In this document: piece by piece, positions 46,032 to 54,518 of the stretch
Layout of the letters: each line of letters begins with the position of its first letter
How positions within the stretch are numbered: the first letter of the stretch is position 1
NCBI RefSeq assembly: GCF_900215155.1
Contig: NZ_LT907980.1
Location: forward strand, 744,001 to 808,000
Origin: Marinobacter sp. LV10R510-11A
Lineage (GTDB): Bacteria > Pseudomonadota > Gammaproteobacteria > Pseudomonadales > Oleiphilaceae
Length of the DNA stretch: 64,000 nt
Reading direction: 5' to 3'
Program-made: the position numbers and the translations under genes
The notes under the pieces: generated by a model
Told to the model about the DNA's origin: nothing
Databases searched by the model: none
Seen by the model: only the letters and a program-made list of their open reading frames with translations

Positions 46032-46868
46032 ATGAAAGGCCTGAAAAAACTCGCACTAGTAACTGCCGTGGCAGCATTTCCGTTTGCAGCTCATGCTGAC
46101 CTCAGAGCACTGGATGATAGTGCAATGGGCAACGTGACTGGCCAGGCTGGTGTGACCATTGAATTGGAAACTGAAGTCAGTATCGGTGAATTCCGCTACA
46201 CCGACGAAGGTTATCTGTCTGTTTCTGACATCTTTATTGGTGGTGGTGCAGTTGAGCGCGACGCAACCGGAAACGTTACCGGTGTTGCCGGTCTCCTCGA
46301 TGACTTGCTCATCGACATTGACGTTGAGGCAGACGGTGATGCGGTTATCGACGTTCATAGCATCTCGGGCGCTCCAATTGACTTTGCGGTCGGTGTTGGT
46401 TCGGTCTCACTGAACGCTGCTGGTGGCGGTGGTGAAAGCACACTGCTAGCCAGCAACATCGGTATCGAAGGTAACTTGGCTCAGCTCAACATTCGCGTTG
46501 ACACTTTGACTGACAATCTGGTCATGAACGTTGGCTTTAACGTTACTGACATGGATGTGGATATGGACTTCTTGGGTGTAAATATCCGCGATATGCGTGT
46601 TATGGGCACCAATTTCCTTGAATCTGGCGGTGCGGTTGATCCGGCCGATCCAGCTACTCTTGCGAACGCATTCGCGTTTGCTACTATCACCGTTGGAAAA
46701 GGTGTTTCTGCTGCTACTGGTGGGGATGCTCTGGAAATTTCTATCCCCAGCTTCCAAGCTGATATTCTAGTAGGTGGCGTTGAAATTGGTGGCGAGTCTA
46801 TTGGTTCATTCCAAATGGACAACCTAGCAATCACCAATACTAGCATGAAGGTTTATGGTCACAAATAA
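46032..46868 (+). CDS. FilA-like (DUF6160-type) exported protein
   Basis: A 278-residue protein with a signal peptide (MKGLKKLALVTAVAAFPFAAHA) followed at once by LRALDDSAMGNVTGQAGVTIELE. This ALDDxxMxxVTGQAGVTI motif opens the FilA/DUF6160 family of secreted proteins, linked in Acinetobacter to a putative pilus system. The rest is acidic, Gly/Val/Asp-rich repeating beta strands (IDIDVEADGDAVIDVHSI, MDVDMDFLGVNIRDM) like a beta-solenoid. The start has AAGGAG seven bases upstream. There is no C-terminal PEP motif, so it is not an exosortase substrate. A strong terminator follows at 46895. Confidence 0.75.
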   Translation: MKGLKKLALVTAVAAFPFAAHADLRALDDSAMGNVTGQAGVTIELETEVSIGEFRYTDEGYLSVSDIFIGGGAVERDATGNVTGVAGLLDDLLIDIDVEADGDAVIDVHSISGAPIDFAVGVGSVSLNAAGGGGESTLLASNIGIEGNLAQLNIRVDTLTDNLVMNVGFNVTDMDVDMDFLGVNIRDMRVMGTNFLESGGAVDPADPATLANAFAFATITVGKGVSAATGGDALEISIPSFQADILVGGVEIGGESIGSFQMDNLAITNTSMKVYGHK

Positions 46869-46894
46869 TCTGATCTGATACCAAAGGTGTTGAA

Positions 46895-46920
46895 ACGCCC
46901 CGCATCCGCGGGGCGTTTTT
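46895..46920 (+). terminator. Strong Rho-independent terminator after the FilA-like gene
   Basis: ACGCCCCGC (46895-46903) pairs perfectly with GCGGGGCGT (46908-46916), loop ATCC, followed by TTTTCGTT. A 9-bp GC-rich stem with a T-run is a classic terminator. Confidence 0.93.
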
Positions 46921-46936
46921 CGTTACTGAACAGGCA

Positions 46937-46973
46937 ATAAAAAACGGCAGCTTAAGAATATAAGTTGCCGTTT
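46937..46973 (-). terminator. Rho-independent terminator of the 47004-47681 gene
   Basis: The sequence AAAACGGCA-GCTTA pairs with TAAGTTGCCGTTT across a short loop (about 46941-46973), and the A-run at its left end is a T-run on the minus strand. It lies about 30 bp past the minus-strand stop and is back to back with the plus-strand terminator. Confidence 0.75.
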
Positions 46974-47003
46974 CATCTAGGGCTTGAGTGGAAAAAGCAC
47001 TAC

Positions 47004-47681
47004 CTACTGATCAGGCACCGCAATAGAAAGATCAAACCCACCACCCGCTCTTGGCGTCAGCCTAATCGGCCCTTCATTGATCCCTTGCGGAATGTTTATC
47101 TGGTCTATTCCCGGAGGGGTACCAATGGAGAAGTTCAGGTTCTGCCCATCAAAGCCAATGCCCAGCTGATCATTAAGAAAAGACTGGGTGAACGGCTCAT
47201 CTGGAATCTGCATCTGCTGCCCGAAAATCAACGGCGCAATGTTGGGGGTGAATTCTGCGGGCGGCTGGGCTCTCGCCAGTTCTTCTTGAGGCAAAAGTAA
47301 CGCCCGGCGAAGAAACTCTTCCTCGGCGTTTGCCAGGGCGTCGGATTTGCCTTCATCTGTAAATCGCTGCAGGGCTTCCCGGTAGGCTTCATCTTCAGCT
47401 TCTGTGGTAACGGGTTCGCCCGGGGAAATGGTCAGGGCGCGAATAATGCGCTGGCGGTCAGCTTCCGTTTTCCTGCTCTCTCTTGGTACCACAATTATCG
47501 CAGAATCTCTCACATAGGTTTCAACCATCTCATCGGAGGTCATTGCCTGCACGCCTGCGATTGCCGGCAGTGAAGTGGCAGCCGCAAGTGTGGCTGCAAT
47601 GGCAGCGGCAATTCGGATGGCATTTTTGGTAGAGTGTGCCGCGCCGGGGTTGCACCGGGTTGGCAGGGTGTGGTGGTTCAT
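47004..47681 (-). CDS. Exported protein of unknown function
   Basis: A 225-residue protein with a twin basic/alanine-rich signal (NAIRIAAAIAATLAAATSLPAIA) starting about residue 20. The mature part has a helical region with SDEMVETYVRDSAIIVVPR and EAYREALQRFTDEGKSDALANAEEEFLRR, and ends in a Gly/Pro-rich beta segment (LTPRAGGGFDLSIAVPD). Its end is convergent with the FilA-like gene, sharing a two-terminator gap. I recognise no family. Co-location with the FilA-like protein hints at a shared surface structure; this is inference. Confidence 0.65.
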   Translation of the reverse strand: MNHHTLPTRCNPGAAHSTKNAIRIAAAIAATLAAATSLPAIAGVQAMTSDEMVETYVRDSAIIVVPRESRKTEADRQRIIRALTISPGEPVTTEAEDEAYREALQRFTDEGKSDALANAEEEFLRRALLLPQEELARAQPPAEFTPNIAPLIFGQQMQIPDEPFTQSFLNDQLGIGFDGQNLNFSIGTPPGIDQINIPQGINEGPIRLTPRAGGGFDLSIAVPDQ

Positions 47682-47962
47682 AATCTGGCCTCTTGCTGGG
47701 ATAAACTCAGGTACGAGGCGTGTCTGAGGTTACAGCAATCAGTACGCTTCTCTCTATCTATGAGTATTCGGGTTGTCTGACAGTATTTCAAGCGTGTGGG
47801 CGTTAGTTTGTGATCAGAACCGTTGATTTGTCGTACAACAAATAAGGATAGGTCGCGCGCAGCCGCGACCTGATCCGGTGTTGGACGAGCCCGGTGCTTC
47901 TCTATTAAGGAAATATCATCGGCGAACTGAGAGGTGCTTTGGCCCTGGCATTGGGCGGTCAT
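47678..47962 (-). CDS. Doubtful small ORF upstream of the exported protein
   Basis: A 94-codon frame whose TGA overlaps the ATG of the next gene (47678-47681). The translation has no signal peptide, hydrophobic segment or recognisable motif and has unusual composition. A perfect hairpin, AGGTCGCG (47850-47857) with CGCGACCT (47864-47871), lies inside it. It may instead be an untranslated leader with the promoter of the 47004-47681 gene. I rate coding as possible but not shown. Confidence 0.25.
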   Translation of the reverse strand: MTAQCQGQSTSQFADDISLIEKHRARPTPDQVAAARDLSLFVVRQINGSDHKLTPTRLKYCQTTRILIDREKRTDCCNLRHASYLSLSQQEARL

Positions 47963-48079
47963 TTTCGTCAGGCCAGAGGTTCCCGTGACCCTCGGTGAAA
48001 CCGATAGCCGATCTGTCCTGGTGGTGTCATAGGGTGCTCTGATCCCTCCCTGTGAGGTGCATGTCGGACGGATGTGGGT

Positions 48080-49153
48080 CTATGCTAAACATCGTCGCCG
48101 GATTGTCGGCCCGGGCCACCGGCAAGGTCGCCGCCAAAGCGTGATGCCCATGGGCTCGCCACAACAGGGGCAAACGCGTTGTTTCCGGGGTTGGGTGACG
48201 ATCCCGGGTAGCGCCACCTGCAAGAGCCACTGCAGCCGGTGTAAGGTTTTGCGGGCACCGCCATGCAGGAACCCGTATTCCCGCACCCGTCGCAGCCCCT
48301 TGGGCAGGACATGCTGCAGAACCCGCCAGAGGAACCGACTCGCCGGTTCGGTCAGGGTCTGCCAGCGCCGGGTCTGGCTGTCCTGGTAGCGGAAGGTGAC
48401 CTGCTCACCGTCGTAATCCACGATGTTCTGCTCCCGGAGCACACCACGATACAGATAGCGGGCCAGATAGGTCAGCGCCTGGTCGCCACGGCCGACCTGC
48501 TCGCACTGGGCGACCCAGTGTTTGGGAATCGATTCCGGCAAGGCAAAGCCTTGCTCGCGCATCCGGGTGAGGAATTTGGCGCGAAACACGGTGGCCAGGG
48601 CCCGGCCGTTGAACAGGTATCGCCCGGCCCGGGCGTGCCAGTGATGGCCCGTCAGCCCGCCCCCGGGGACCACGATGTGGACATGGGGGTGGAAAGCCAA
48701 GCGGCGGGAGTGGGTGTGCAACACCCCGACCAGCCCGAGCTGGTTGCCCAGGCGTTTATCGTTGCGGGCGAACTGGCACAGCGTCTCCCGGGCGGCCTGG
48801 AACAGAGCGTGACAGGTCCATCGGAGGTGGTGCCAGGCAAAGCCCCGCAACTGGGCCGGTAGGGTGAAGGTCACCAGGAAATAATCCACCGGCAACAGCT
48901 TCTGCCGCTGCCGGCCCAGCCATTGGCTGTTGGTGCCGTGCTGACAGGCAGGGCAACTGCGATGGCCGCAGGACGGGTACGCCTGTTGCACCTGCTGACA
49001 GGCGCGACAGTGATAGCGAACCTCGCCACAGTCCGGCGTATGGCAGGCCAGAATCGACCGCAGGGCGGCGTGATGTTCCGGTCGCATACGTGCCCCGACG
49101 TGCTGCTTCAGGCTGGCCTCATGATCGCGCAGAATCTGCGCCAGGGTGATCAT
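48080..49153 (-). CDS. IS91-family Y2/HUH transposase
   Basis: A 357-residue rolling-circle transposase. The N-terminal zinc-binding region has CHTPDCGEVRYHCRACQQ and CGHRSCPACQ. The HUH motif is HPHVHIVVPGGG. The catalytic tyrosine pair is in YLARYLYRGVL (Y-x3-Y), and a second cysteine pair CPCCGEPM is near the C-terminus. All domains are present, so the gene appears intact. Its ATG overlaps the stop of the recombinase gene (ATGA), so the two are translated together. The best-known relatives are IS91, IS801 and ISCR transposases. Confidence 0.94.
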   Translation of the reverse strand: MITLAQILRDHEASLKQHVGARMRPEHHAALRSILACHTPDCGEVRYHCRACQQVQQAYPSCGHRSCPACQHGTNSQWLGRQRQKLLPVDYFLVTFTLPAQLRGFAWHHLRWTCHALFQAARETLCQFARNDKRLGNQLGLVGVLHTHSRRLAFHPHVHIVVPGGGLTGHHWHARAGRYLFNGRALATVFRAKFLTRMREQGFALPESIPKHWVAQCEQVGRGDQALTYLARYLYRGVLREQNIVDYDGEQVTFRYQDSQTRRWQTLTEPASRFLWRVLQHVLPKGLRRVREYGFLHGGARKTLHRLQWLLQVALPGIVTQPRKQRVCPCCGEPMGITLWRRPCRWPGPTIRRRCLA

Positions 49154-50061
49154 GGGGTCACCCAGTCAACCTGCAGGCGCTCCACCAGAGCATTAATCAT
49201 CAGGGCACTGTTCTGCTGGGCCTCATGGGTCATCCGGGTGTAGCGGGCGGTGGTCACCGGGCTGGCATGGCCGAGCAGGGTCTGAATTGAGCGCAGGTTA
49301 ACCCCATTTTCCAGCAGATGGGTGGCAAAGCTATGGCGCAGGGAATGAATGTGCACATTTTTGCGGATACCGCAGTCCAGAGCGACCTGTTTGATGGCCT
49401 TCTGCACTCCACCCCGGTCCATCACCCGGGGCTTGCCGGAGGTGGCAACCGACGCATACGGCGGGTGTCCCCCGGGAAACAGCAGGTCCGGATGACGGTG
49501 AGTGGCCCAATAGCGCCGCAAGGCCTTGAGTGTCATCAGCGGTAAAGGCACGAAGCGATCCTTCTTGCCCTTGCCACAGCGCACATGCACCCGCATCAGG
49601 TGACTGTCGACATCGGCGATGGTCAGGTTCAGGGACTCGCTCAGTCGCAGGCCCAGACTGTAGGTGGTGAGGAAATAGACCTGATAACTGAGTTTGCGTG
49701 TGCGACTAATCAGGCGCTCGACCTCCTTCAGGGAGAGCACGTCCTGCAGGGTCTGAACCTTGGGGGCCTTGACGATAGGGACGTATTCCCAGGGCTTGCG
49801 CAGTACATACTGATAGAAACTCTGCAACGCATTGCGGGCAATCTTGACCAGACTCCAGGACCGATGCTGGACCAGATGCATGAAATACTGCTGGAGCTGA
49901 TCGGTGCTAAGCTGATCGGGACAGGTCTGGAAATAGTCGCAGATCTGTCGCAGGCAACGGGTGTACAGATCGATGGTCTTGGGGCTTTTGCCGCGCAGGG
50001 TGAGTTCGGTGAGGTAGCGTTGGTGCAGTGCTTGAAAACGAGCGTGTTCGTTAGCGTTCAT
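49150..50061 (-). CDS. Tyrosine recombinase associated with the IS91-like element
   Basis: A 303-residue phage-integrase family protein. An N-terminal SAM-like DNA-binding domain (YLTELTLRGKSPKTIDLYTRCLRQ) precedes the catalytic domain with Arg in GLRLSESLNL, HSLRHSFATHL (H-x-x-R), LGHASPVTTARYTRM (GH and nucleophile Tyr). The set is complete. The start ATG at 50061 has AGGAG seven bases upstream; a GTG directly before it is also in frame. It overlaps the transposase gene. Recombinases of this kind accompany a subset of IS91-like elements, but their exact role in transposition is unclear. Confidence 0.92.
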   Translation of the reverse strand: MNANEHARFQALHQRYLTELTLRGKSPKTIDLYTRCLRQICDYFQTCPDQLSTDQLQQYFMHLVQHRSWSLVKIARNALQSFYQYVLRKPWEYVPIVKAPKVQTLQDVLSLKEVERLISRTRKLSYQVYFLTTYSLGLRLSESLNLTIADVDSHLMRVHVRCGKGKKDRFVPLPLMTLKALRRYWATHRHPDLLFPGGHPPYASVATSGKPRVMDRGGVQKAIKQVALDCGIRKNVHIHSLRHSFATHLLENGVNLRSIQTLLGHASPVTTARYTRMTHEAQQNSALMINALVERLQVDWVTP

Positions 50062-50182
50062 CACACTTCTCCTGACAAGCCCTCCGAAATGGAAGGGGTC
50101 AGAGAAGTACAGTCGAATTTGGCCTCTGCCGCGTAGCGGCTTCGTTCAACATGCTAATAAAAGTATCAGCCGCAGGGGCACA

Positions 50183-51256
50183 ATGAGCAGACTAATCCGT
50201 AGCCGCTTTCCCAGTGGCAACAAAAGTTGGGTCAAAAGCTGGATAAACCGTCGCATTCCGCGGTCAGATGTCCAGGTACTCACCCAGAGAAACCTGTTCA
50301 TTTTGCCAACGGCGGCCGGCGTGGTGTTCGGGCTGCTGTTGCTGATCATGCTACTTACCGGCATTAACTATCAGAACGGCCTAATTTATCTGGTCACCTT
50401 TCTACTGGGTGCGGTGTTTGTGGGTGCCATGCACCAGACCCATCGAAACCTTTCCGGCCTTGAGTTAACGCTGGTTCAAGCGGGTGAAGGCTTTGCCGGC
50501 GATGACATTGTTTTCCTTTTGCGGGCTGCGGCCGGCAAAGACGACGCCATTGCCCTTACGCTTTCGGGCGACGAGCGGTCGGTGCCTGTGGGCCATGTGC
50601 CTTCTGGCCAGTCGGTAGATGTTACCTTGCCCGTACCTTCTGCGTTCCGGGGTTACCTGCGGCCAGATCGCATCAGGGTTGAAACCCGCTTTCCTTTTGG
50701 TTTGCTCAAAGCCTGGTCGTGGATGAGGCCGATGTCGGCCGCTGTGGTGTTCCCCCGGCCAATTGCGGCCCCTGAGGTGATCAGCGCGGTGGAGGATGGC
50801 GAGCAAACGGCCAGTTCTCGATCCCCAGAAGGTAATGACCACGCAGAGCTCAGGCCCTGGCGCGAGGGTGATATGAGCCAGCGTGTTATGTGGAAGCGTT
50901 TTGCCCGCAGTGGCCAGATGGTGGTGGCAGATTGGGAAGCCGATAAAGGCAGCCCCCACTGGCTGGATTTCAATGCCTTTGCGGGCACGGACCATGAGTT
51001 GCGGCTTAGTTACCTCTCATGGCTGGTTTTAGAGCGTGGCAAGAGTGGTGCGAGGTTTGGTTTGAATTTGCCTGGGCAGGTGATTGAGCCAGACAGTGGC
51101 CCTGCCCATGCAACCCGTTGCCTCAGAGCGTTGGCGGTTTGGGGCGAGGAAAAACCCCGGGATGCCTTTGCAGCACCCCACGGCACGCGCAAGCACACAG
51201 ATACCATCAAGCACACAGGCAAGCCTACAGAAGCAACATCGGGGGCCCAAACATGA
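50183..51256 (+). CDS. DUF58 domain protein
   Basis: A 357-residue membrane protein. Two hydrophobic segments near 48-85 (AAGVVFGLLLLIMLL, LIYLVTFLLGAVFVG) are followed by a large cytosolic region with the DUF58 signature LRPWREGDMSQRVMWKRFARSGQMVV. DUF58 proteins normally form an operon with a MoxR ATPase and a TgpA-type transglutaminase. TgpA follows with an ATGA overlap, but no MoxR gene is upstream; the IS91-like element is there instead. The C-terminus has a short basic tail (GTRKHTDTIKHTG). Function is unknown; an envelope quality-control role is often proposed. Confidence 0.9.
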   Translation: MSRLIRSRFPSGNKSWVKSWINRRIPRSDVQVLTQRNLFILPTAAGVVFGLLLLIMLLTGINYQNGLIYLVTFLLGAVFVGAMHQTHRNLSGLELTLVQAGEGFAGDDIVFLLRAAAGKDDAIALTLSGDERSVPVGHVPSGQSVDVTLPVPSAFRGYLRPDRIRVETRFPFGLLKAWSWMRPMSAAVVFPRPIAAPEVISAVEDGEQTASSRSPEGNDHAELRPWREGDMSQRVMWKRFARSGQMVVADWEADKGSPHWLDFNAFAGTDHELRLSYLSWLVLERGKSGARFGLNLPGQVIEPDSGPAHATRCLRALAVWGEEKPRDAFAAPHGTRKHTDTIKHTGKPTEATSGAQT

Positions 51257-53391
51257 GCCTTTGGAGCCGTTCCAAGAACGAGCCTGAAAAACCCAGCGAT
51301 AGCCTGCCGTCCCGCGCATTGCTCTGGCTGATTGCAAGCTTTGGGTTGTTGCTGACACCCCAGCTTGATCGACTTCCCTTATGGCTGATCCTTGTGTGCG
51401 TCGCATTGGCGGGCTGGCGGTGGCTTGCTCAGCATGGGCGTGTGCGTTTACCGGGCCGTTGGCTGCGCACCGGGATAATGCTGGTGTTGGTTGCGATATA
51501 TCTGGTTCGTGTGCAAGGAAGTTTCACCGTGGATACGGCCGCCTCGTTTTTTGTGCTGACGGTTGGTTTGAAGTGGCTTGAAACACGCAACGCGCGGGAT
51601 TTTTACGTGCTGTTTTATATTCTGGTGTATCTGGCCACCGTGAATTTTCTGTTTCATCAGGAGATTCACTGGGCGCTGGTGAATATCGGTGCCATCGCCT
51701 TGTTGCTTATCGGGCTGCAAGTGCTCAATGCACCGGATCTTCCCGGGGGCATGAAGGCGGGCTGGCGCAGGCTGGGCGTTATGCTGCTGAAAGTGCTACC
51801 GGTCGTTGTGCTTTTGTTCGTATTCTTCCCGCGTATGGAGCCTTTGTGGAGTGTACCGCTTGTGTCTGGCCAGGCGCGCACGGGTATCAGTGACACCATG
51901 CGGCCAGGGGATATATCCAACCTGGCACAAAGCAGTGAACGGGCCTTTCGTGTGACTTTCGGTGGCCCTATGCCGGAGTATCGGGACAGGTACTGGCGGG
52001 GGCTGATTCTCGACACCCTCGATGATGGAACCTGGCGCCAGGGCGGGTACGAACCCTATCGATCGCCGGGTCGGGTTAATGTAGATGGCGGCGTGGGTGA
52101 GCTGGCAGCCCGTGAGTACGATGTTTTGATGGAGGCCACGGATCAGCGGTGGGCGTTTGCGCTTGAAGGCTCGAAGGCCGTGTCTGATAACGTTGTGAAA
52201 GAAGCAGACGAGCTGTTCCGCTTCCGCCGACCGGCAGATAGCACAATTCGCTACAGGTTGGCGCTGGAAAACACCGATAAGCCAGCAGCACAATCCTTGG
52301 AGCCGGGCGAAGCTCACCGCTACCTGCAGCTTCCGGCACAGGGAAACCCCCGGGCCCGTGCTCTGGCTGATGAGTTAAAGCGCTCAACCGATGACGTTGG
52401 CGTGATCCAATCGCTGCTGAGCCGTTTCCGGGAACAGCCTTACTTCTACACATTGCGCCCGCCCAAAATGCCAAACGACGGCATCGACAGCCTGCTTTTT
52501 GATGAAAAACGCGGGTTCTGCGCGCATTATGCGGGCGCCACCACTTTTGTGCTGCGTTCTGCGGGCATTCCCGCGCGGATTGTGGTGGGGTATCAGGGCG
52601 GCGAAAGCGGCGCAGGTAACGAATATCTTATCGTGAGGCAGTACGATGCCCATGCGTGGGTTGAGGCTTGGGTTGCAGGGCAGGGCTGGATTCGCATTGA
52701 TCCCACGGCGGCCATTGCGCCAGACAGAATTGAGCTGGGCCTACGGGACGCAGTGGCCGATGAAGGTTCGTTCTTGGAAAACAACTGGGCATCGGCCCAG
52801 AGATACGGCGATGTAGCCATTATTCAGTGGGCAAGCCTGCAGCTTGATCGCATAAACTACCAATGGCAGCGCTGGGTGGTTGGGTATCAGGGCCAAAGCC
52901 AGTTAGATTTGATGTCCCGCTTGCCTGGCGGGTTCGGCATGCGCGAGCTGGGTTATTTTACGGCAGGCATTATCGGTGCTGCTTTGTTGATTGCAGGTCT
53001 TATATCAGCGTTGCAGATGCGCCGGGGTGTAGGCCGGGATCGCTACGCGCGAGTGCTGGGTGCCTGGTATCAGCTGTGCGGGCGGGCAGGTGTGCCTGTA
53101 AGGCATGGTGAAACACCGGCGGCTTTGGCCTCAAGGCTGGCGGTTGCAGAGCCTGCGGTAGCCGATTCTGCCAGGCTTTTTGCTCGGATGGTTAACAGCC
53201 ATTACTATATGCCTCACTCTAGGCCTCAATCTAGCCCTCAATCTGGGCCTCATTCCGCACGGGACGATAGCGACGATCTGAAGCGCCTGCGCAGATTGCT
53301 AGCTACCATGAAGCGACAGCTGCACAGAGCTGGCAAGCATCGATCCGGGATATTCCGGGCCAGCCCCCAATCAGGAAAGCACAGTGACTGA
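51253..53391 (+). CDS. tgpA: TgpA-like transglutaminase-domain membrane protein
   Basis: A 712-residue protein. Five or six transmembrane helices occupy about 25-200 and another lies near 605 (YFTAGIIGAALLIAGLI). The periplasmic transglutaminase core has the Cys in GFCAHYAGAT, His in YDAHAWVEAW and Asp in IRIDPTAAI. TgpA of P. aeruginosa is essential and associated with the cell envelope. The start ATG at 51253 overlaps the DUF58 stop; the frame is open further upstream but inside that gene. A 12-bp tandem repeat lies near the C-terminus. holB follows with an 8-bp overlap. Confidence 0.9.
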   Translation: MSLWSRSKNEPEKPSDSLPSRALLWLIASFGLLLTPQLDRLPLWLILVCVALAGWRWLAQHGRVRLPGRWLRTGIMLVLVAIYLVRVQGSFTVDTAASFFVLTVGLKWLETRNARDFYVLFYILVYLATVNFLFHQEIHWALVNIGAIALLLIGLQVLNAPDLPGGMKAGWRRLGVMLLKVLPVVVLLFVFFPRMEPLWSVPLVSGQARTGISDTMRPGDISNLAQSSERAFRVTFGGPMPEYRDRYWRGLILDTLDDGTWRQGGYEPYRSPGRVNVDGGVGELAAREYDVLMEATDQRWAFALEGSKAVSDNVVKEADELFRFRRPADSTIRYRLALENTDKPAAQSLEPGEAHRYLQLPAQGNPRARALADELKRSTDDVGVIQSLLSRFREQPYFYTLRPPKMPNDGIDSLLFDEKRGFCAHYAGATTFVLRSAGIPARIVVGYQGGESGAGNEYLIVRQYDAHAWVEAWVAGQGWIRIDPTAAIAPDRIELGLRDAVADEGSFLENNWASAQRYGDVAIIQWASLQLDRINYQWQRWVVGYQGQSQLDLMSRLPGGFGMRELGYFTAGIIGAALLIAGLISALQMRRGVGRDRYARVLGAWYQLCGRAGVPVRHGETPAALASRLAVAEPAVADSARLFARMVNSHYYMPHSRPQSSPQSGPHSARDDSDDLKRLRRLLATMKRQLHRAGKHRSGIFRASPQSGKHSD
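53212..53259. repeat. Four imperfect 12-bp tandem repeats near the tgpA 3' end
   Basis: Units of CCTCAnTCTnGG type at 53212-53223, 53224-53235, 53236-53247 and 53248-53259 encode PHSR-PQSS-PQSG-PHSA. It is a low-complexity cytoplasmic tail segment, in frame, and probably variable in length between strains. Confidence 0.75.
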
Positions 53392-54415
53392 TATTGCCCT
53401 TGAAATGCCTTGGCTTCAGAAACCCTGGCAGTTTGTACAGAATGGCCTTGCCGAGGGCCGGCTTCCTCATGCGTTATTGGTTAATGGCGAATGTGGCGTG
53501 GGCAAGCGCGCCTGGGCAGATGCAGTGTCAGGTCTGTTATTGTGCGCAGCTCCATTAAATAAGGACGCCGGGGCGCCGATTGCCTGTGGCCAGTGCCGTC
53601 AATGCACACTGCTTGCCGCATCCAGCCACCCGGATGTTCGGGTGTGCTCGCCGGAAAAGTCCCGGATGATCAAAATTGATCAGATAAGATCGCTTTCGGC
53701 TTTTGCGGTTTCATCGCCCCAGGTTGCAGGTCGAAAAATTGCGATTATTGACCGCGCAGATCAACTCAATATCAACTCAGCCAACGCTCTGTTGAAAACC
53801 CTTGAAGAGCCGGTGGAGGACTTTGTGCTTCTACTTTTGCAGGAAAGCGGTCGGCCCGTATTGCCAACCATTCGGTCTCGATGCCAGGTGTTGTCGATAC
53901 CGGTGCCTTCAACAGAGCAGGCCGATCAATGGCTTGCCGGCAAGGTGGCGCACCTTGAAGCCGATAAGCAACCGTCCACAGAGCTTATGGCCAAGTCGCT
54001 TATGCTGGCGGGCAATGCCCCGCGCCTGGCGCTTGAGTACACCACAGGTGAGTTCCCGGCGTTACGGGATGAGGCGTTCAATAAGTTTCGGCAATTTATG
54101 AAGGGGCAGGTTGCGGTCTCGGAGGCGGCAAAGGCATTTAAAGCACTGGGGTTAGAGGATATGCTCTGGTTGTTTGAAGGTTGGGCGTCGGATTTGGCCC
54201 GGCTGTGTGTTGGGGGCAAAGCAAACGATCCGGAAGCCGGTGAAATGCTCGGTTTTCTGGCCGGTATCAACCCGGCATGGCGCGCCCACGAACTGTTGGA
54301 TATGGTTCGGGAGAGCCGTTCGGCTGGCGTATACAATGTTAACCCCGAACTGGAAGCCAGCCGGTTGCTCATAGCCTGGCGAGACTTAATGCCCACGAAG
54401 CGCCGCGCGTCCTAA
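53384..54415 (+). CDS. holB: DNA polymerase III subunit delta'
   Basis: A 343-residue clamp-loader subunit. It has a degenerate P-loop (NGECGVGKRAW), a zinc-binding cysteine set (CGQCRQC with an upstream Cys), and the family motif NSANALLKTLEEPVEDFVLLLL followed by PTIRSRCQ. It starts with GTG at 53384, overlapping the tgpA stop, behind AGGAAAG. pilZ follows about 103 bp later, matching the holB-pilZ order of pseudomonads. Confidence 0.94.
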   Translation: MTDIALEMPWLQKPWQFVQNGLAEGRLPHALLVNGECGVGKRAWADAVSGLLLCAAPLNKDAGAPIACGQCRQCTLLAASSHPDVRVCSPEKSRMIKIDQIRSLSAFAVSSPQVAGRKIAIIDRADQLNINSANALLKTLEEPVEDFVLLLLQESGRPVLPTIRSRCQVLSIPVPSTEQADQWLAGKVAHLEADKQPSTELMAKSLMLAGNAPRLALEYTTGEFPALRDEAFNKFRQFMKGQVAVSEAAKAFKALGLEDMLWLFEGWASDLARLCVGGKANDPEAGEMLGFLAGINPAWRAHELLDMVRESRSAGVYNVNPELEASRLLIAWRDLMPTKRRAS

Positions 54416-54518
54416 TTACGCTTTTGCTCAGCACAACTGCTATGATTCGGAGATATCAGGGATTTTTTCCCGCACATTCGGTTTAACGGTCAACATTCAA
54501 TTTTAAAAGGTGTCAGAT

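Larger units (their letters stand above)
48037..50104. mobile_element. IS91-family insertion element with linked tyrosine recombinase
   Basis: A minus-oriented unit of a tyrosine recombinase and a Y2 transposase. Imperfect inverted ends are visible: CTCTGATCCCTCCC (48037-48050) and GGAAGGGGTCAGAG (50091-50104), 12 of 14 positions matching as inverted repeats. Exact ends are uncertain by some tens of bases. IS91 elements make no target duplication and prefer GTTC/CTTG-type targets; a GTTC is present at 50144-50147. GC content and codon use look higher than in neighbouring genes. It lies between a minus-strand exported-protein gene and the DUF58 gene. Confidence 0.75.

Noticed and set aside
46032..46868. 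FilA-like protein as a PEP-CTERM exosortase substrate
   Set aside because: The C-terminus has no PEP motif, membrane helix or basic tail.
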